Source: Micropruina sp.
Lineage (GTDB): Bacteria > Actinomycetota > Actinomycetes > Propionibacteriales > Propionibacteriaceae
Length of the DNA: 64,000 bases
Assembly (NCBI GenBank): GCA_016716635.1
Contig: JADJVZ010000012.1
Location: forward strand, 62,001 to 126,000
Reading direction: 5' to 3'
Shown: positions 61,228 to 64,000 of the stretch, in pieces
How the letters are laid out: the number at the start of each line of letters is the position of its first letter
How positions within the stretch are numbered: the stretch's first letter is position 1
Notes under the pieces: model-generated
Database searches by the model: none
Seen by the model: the letters and a program-made list of their open reading frames with translations, nothing else
Told to the model about the DNA's origin: nothing
Made by a program: the position numbers and the translations under genes

Positions 61228-61758
61228 GTGACTTCTGAGCCGTTGCTGACGCGCGTCCGTGCCGACGTCGCCGCCGGCCACCTCACCATCGCGCGCCAGC
61301 GGCTCACCGACGCGGTTCGGGCTGATCCCACCCGCCTCGATCTGCGCGAGGAGTTGGCTCAGCTGTGGCGCCAGGAGGGTTTTCCCGGCCAGGCCGGACG
61401 TTGGTCCTACTTGGGCGACGCCAACGCGGCCGAGGTCGCCGCCTTCGAGCGGGACTATCCCAACCTTGAGAAGCGCATGTGGGCGTTGCGCTGGCGGGGC
61501 CCGGAGGACGCGTGCGGGCCCGACGTCGCGTCACGCCTGCTGGCGCTGCGAACCGAGGCCGAGACCACCCTGGGACGCAGCGTCGCGTGGCAGCGGAGCC
61601 GAGTCATTCACCAGGCGACACCTCCAACCCCGGTGTGGCGCCGGTCACTGGTCGCGTTGGTTTTCGCCCTGTTCCTGATCTGGTGGCTGTGGACCCTCGG
61701 CACCTGGATCATGGGGGCCGTCGAGTGGTTCCAGACCCGGTTCGGCACCGCGCGCTAG
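61228..61758 (+). CDS. DUF6584 family protein
   Basis: 176 aa from GTG at 61228 (VTSEPLLTRVRADVAAGHLT); ATG at 61198 is also possible. Helical N-terminal part with a TPR-like pattern (ARQRLTDAVRADPTRLDLREELAQLW, written as pattern) and GQAGRWSYLGDANAAEVAAFE, then a C-terminal membrane helix (LVALVFALFLIWWLWTLG). Conserved actinobacterial family of unknown function. It stands alone between typA and tspO. Confidence 0.7.
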   Translation: MTSEPLLTRVRADVAAGHLTIARQRLTDAVRADPTRLDLREELAQLWRQEGFPGQAGRWSYLGDANAAEVAAFERDYPNLEKRMWALRWRGPEDACGPDVASRLLALRTEAETTLGRSVAWQRSRVIHQATPPTPVWRRSLVALVFALFLIWWLWTLGTWIMGAVEWFQTRFGTAR

Positions 61759-61897
61759 CCCGCGCAGAGCGCCAACGACGATCGCCCTCCCCCATCAGCC
61801 CACAATCGGCGCCATCGGGTGGCTTTCACCGGGTGGCTGGGTGGAGGCTGAAGTATCCCCGCAGGCTGATTGCGGCGAATCTGAAAGGTATCTCCCG

Positions 61898-62416
61898 ATG
61901 CGAAAGTCCCACCGTCGCGAACCAGGTGTTGCCCATCCGCGCCGCGCCCGCAACGCCCTCGTCGCGACCGGCATCGTGGGCGCCACGGTCGCCGTCGGGT
62001 CGGCCGCCTCGGACCCCACCAGCCAGTGGTACGTCGCCCTCGACAAGCCGGCCTGGCAGCCGCCGGGATACGTCTTCCCCATCGCCTGGACGACGCTCTA
62101 CACCTCCATCGCCGTCGCCTCGGCCGCGGTGCTGAACGAGCTGGAGGCGCGGGGCGACACGTTCGGCGCGCGCACGTTCGGGGTGGCATTGGTCCGCAAT
62201 CAGGCGTTGAACGCGTTCTGGAGTTGGGTGTTCTTCCGCTGGCACAACCTGCCGGCCGCCACGCTGGCCGCGGCCGCGCTGGCCCTGAGTTCGCTCGGCC
62301 TAGCCCGCCGCGCAGGGCGCGTTGATCCCAAGCTCGGGGCACTGCTCGCGCCCTACGCGGGCTGGACGACCTTCGCGACGGTCCTCTCAGCGGCCGTGTG
62401 GCGGCGGAACCCCTGA
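61898..62416 (+). CDS. tspO: TspO/MBR-family tryptophan-rich sensory protein
   Basis: 172 aa from ATG at 61898 with AAAGGT upstream. Five-helix TspO pattern: WYVALDKPAWQPPGYVFPIAWTTLYT (W-Y-x-x-L-x-K-P-x-W motif), RNQALNAFWSWVFFRWHN, APYAGWTTFATVLSAAVWRRNP. Porphyrin/steroid-binding membrane protein linked to tetrapyrrole or redox signalling. The 20-residue basic N-terminal extension is non-conserved. Confidence 0.87.
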   Translation: MRKSHRREPGVAHPRRARNALVATGIVGATVAVGSAASDPTSQWYVALDKPAWQPPGYVFPIAWTTLYTSIAVASAAVLNELEARGDTFGARTFGVALVRNQALNAFWSWVFFRWHNLPAATLAAAALALSSLGLARRAGRVDPKLGALLAPYAGWTTFATVLSAAVWRRNP

Positions 62417-62567
62417 CCCCCAGGTGTGAGCGGCACCCTCGGCCTGCGGTCTGAAGTTCATCCGGAACGGTGGGTACTGCCACTCCCACCGGATCCATCG
62501 ACCGGGGGCCGACTTAGCCTGGACGCAAGGACGCTCCGAGGGGGACGTCCGAGCTAAGGAGGACGCT

Positions 62568-62837
62568 ATGTCCGAGCAGCAACACCATGGCTACCGCGAC
62601 GATCTCACCGCGGAAAGGGCAGCCCGCATCAACCCCGGCCCCAATGTTGACCATCCCGCCGCGGACGCGGTCGACCGCGACGTCGCCGCCCGCATCAACC
62701 CCGCGGGGCTAGCCGCCCCCGAGACCGCCGAGCTCCTCGCCAGGCAGGCGCGCATTAACCCCGGCGGCTACAGCGACGATGAGTTCGACTCAATGCGCGG
62801 CCAGCAAGAGCGGATGAACCTCGGTCCACAAAGCTGA
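62568..62837 (+). CDS. Small RINP-repeat protein
   Basis: 89 aa with an ideal AAGGAGG 5 bases before ATG at 62568. No family recognised. Four spaced repeats: AARINPGPN (residues about 17-25), AARINPAGL (43-51), QARINPGGY (65-73), and the variant QERMNLGPQ at the end, separated by acidic, Ala-rich spacers. No Cys and no hydrophobic stretch, so soluble and probably disordered. Repeated R-I-N-P-G suggests binding of identical partners or a nucleic acid. Strong SD implies it is really translated. Confidence 0.65.
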   Translation: MSEQQHHGYRDDLTAERAARINPGPNVDHPAADAVDRDVAARINPAGLAAPETAELLARQARINPGGYSDDEFDSMRGQQERMNLGPQS

Positions 62838-63105
62838 CTTACTCACAAGGATGCGCTCGGGAGGCAGCACCGAGAGCTCGAGTTCGAAGTCGAAATGCGC
62901 ACCCTTCTGCACCTAAGCCCCGCTGTCGCCCTTTTGCCCGATCGTGGCTTTTCAAGGGACAGTTCACGCCTCACATCTGCCCATTCCCAGCCAATGGCGT
63001 GGCGTTCCCTGGCAAGGAGGGGACGTCTTGCGCGCCGGTGATACGCGTGGCACGGCGTCGGAGGCGATGCCAGCATGAGTCTGGCCCTCTTCCGCGTCAT
63101 GGATC

Positions 63106-63419
63106 TCATGGTTGGACGTTTGACCATTCGAAGCTCTTTCACCGCCAAGTCATTCACCAAGCTGTGCCGCGAGATCGGCATTCGCCAATCGATGGGCAGG
63201 GTCGGGTCTTGCTTCGACAACGCCGCCGCCGAATCGTTCTTCTCCAGCCTCGAGTGGGAAGTGCTGTCCCGGCACCAGTTCATCGACACCCGCCACGCCC
63301 AGACCGTCGTGCTCGAGTGGTGTTGGGGCTTCTACAACCACACACGCCGACACAGCAGCGCTGGCATGATGGCACCCATCACCTACGAAACCACCGCTCT
63401 CAACCGAGAAGCGGCATAA
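63106..63419 (+). pseudogene. IS3-family transposase remnant (OrfB C-terminal part)
   Basis: Only the rve C-terminus is present: AKSFTKLCREIGIRQSMGR, VGSCFDNAAAESFFSSLEWE with the catalytic Glu, WGFYNHTRRHSSAGMMAPI. The first two catalytic Asp, OrfA and clear terminal repeats are absent; the reading before AKSFT is not transposase-like. A dead fragment. The preceding 62838-63105 holds no recognisable gene. Confidence 0.85.
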
Positions 63420-63573
63420 GGAACCCTCCACGGTTTGGGGTGAACCTCAAACCTCGTCCCCGGCCGGTCCGCGGCATCGCGGAGGGCGGTTCTGCCCCAC
63501 GCCTCTGACTTCTATCACTGTGAATCGCCTGATCCTAAGGAGCGACATTCAAGATCGCGGCTCGACCGCCAGG

Positions 63574-64000
63574 CTAGCCGATGCGACGACTTTGACTTCG
63601 CGAAAACAACTCATCGAGAAAGGCTGGAAGGGGATCGTGACTATCAGCCCCAAATGAGGAAATATCGAAGCACCAATCCGAATCTTCAGCCCCGGGCGAC
63701 TTCACGAGCCAGGAGAGTATCTTGGCGGCTCGTTCAGCCAGAGGCGTAGTTGGGTTACTCAATGCGTCCAAGGAGGCTCGAACTACCCCAGGATAGTCTC
63801 TTAAGAGCCGGAGATCATTTTGTTGTGGAAGGATCGCACGCTGCAGGGAATATCCGATAATTTGCGAATTACAGAATATCGAATCAGAAAAGTCCGCGCT
63901 CAACTCTGGCTTGGCCCTCCGGCCATCAATAATAACGTCTGACAATGGGCCCATGAACACCGATCCAGTGATAGAACATCCCTCAAAGACCACCTTCACC
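63574..64000 (-). CDS. Hypothetical protein, truncated by window edge
   Basis: At least 141 aa visible, C-terminus at 63574; GTG at 63999 may be internal. Sequence is visibly AT-richer than the rest of the window (for example around 63830-63930). N-terminal visible part has a pentapeptide-like cadence (GCSITGSVFMG, ADFSDSIFCNSQIIGYSLQRA), then a helical region (NDLRLLRDYPGVVRASLDAL) and an acidic end. No function assigned; position beside an IS remnant suggests horizontal acquisition. Confidence 0.6.
   Translation of the reverse strand, partial: VKVVFEGCSITGSVFMGPLSDVIIDGRRAKPELSADFSDSIFCNSQIIGYSLQRAILPQQNDLRLLRDYPGVVRASLDALSNPTTPLAERAAKILSWLVKSPGAEDSDWCFDISSFGADSHDPLPAFLDELFSRSQSRRIG

Noticed and set aside
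63420..63580. tRNA gene near the IS remnant
   Set aside because: No cloverleaf or T-loop consensus could be folded by eye; no tRNA was recognised anywhere in the window.

Overview
The window is GC-rich, densely coded actinobacterial DNA, with many ATGA/GTGA gene overlaps and frequent GTG starts. The three-subunit transcarboxylase (5S, 12S and biotinyl 1.3S; 52803-56525) of the Wood-Werkman propionate pathway points to the Propionibacteriaceae. Genus and species cannot be read from the window.

Layout. 1-5 kb: end of a K+ channel RCK module, a secreted M23 peptidase, and a small operon (EamA transporter, CsbD-like protein, zinc-motif-less ROK kinase, DSD1-type PLP enzyme). 5-7.5 kb: metY-DUF4395-thioredoxin operon behind a structured leader with a Cys/Met-rich leaderless uORF. 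7.5-13.6 kb: DedA protein, MsiK/UgpC-type sugar ABC ATPase, DUF4032 protein, cysS and rlmB. 13.7-20.6 kb: two ABC export systems and a DesK/DesR-like two-component system; the large FtsX-type permease carries three frameshifts. 20.8-22.5 kb: an IS1182-like element sitting in the centre of a dispersed palindromic repeat. 22.6-29.7 kb: xthA, glyA, a DUF2207 protein, a zinc metallopeptidase, ispF and ispD.

29.7-37.1 kb is the most unusual region: a glucitol-type PTS (IIC, frameshifted IIBC, IIA, GutM), a homoserine-dehydrogenase/SAF-like oxidoreductase, an archaeal-type triose-phosphate-isomerase-like protein, a class II ketose-bisphosphate-type aldolase, a YjbQ protein and a SorC-family regulator. 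The two opposing operons share a multipartite operator (TGCACAT-N13-TGTGCAT-N4-GTGCA) with identical spacing. This looks like one regulon for an unidentified polyol.

37-42 kb: carD, gpmA, a LigD-type polymerase-ligase fusion without a phosphoesterase domain, a frameshifted SDR gene and a repeat-rich spacer. 42-52.3 kb: a glycan locus, probably for galactan side chains (GH35 beta-galactosidase, GH30 endo-glycanase with ricin-type CBM, two ABC permeases, a frameshifted binding protein and a ROK repressor). It has no ATPase of its own, so the MsiK-like ATPase at 8.4 kb may serve it. 52.8-56.5 kb: the transcarboxylase operon. 56.8-62.8 kb: amino-acid permease, YceI, TypA, DUF6584, TspO and a small RINP-repeat protein. 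The last kilobase has an IS3 remnant and a partial low-GC gene.

Six apparent frameshifts occur in otherwise conserved genes, several in short G or C runs. Assembly error must be excluded before these are read as biological decay.
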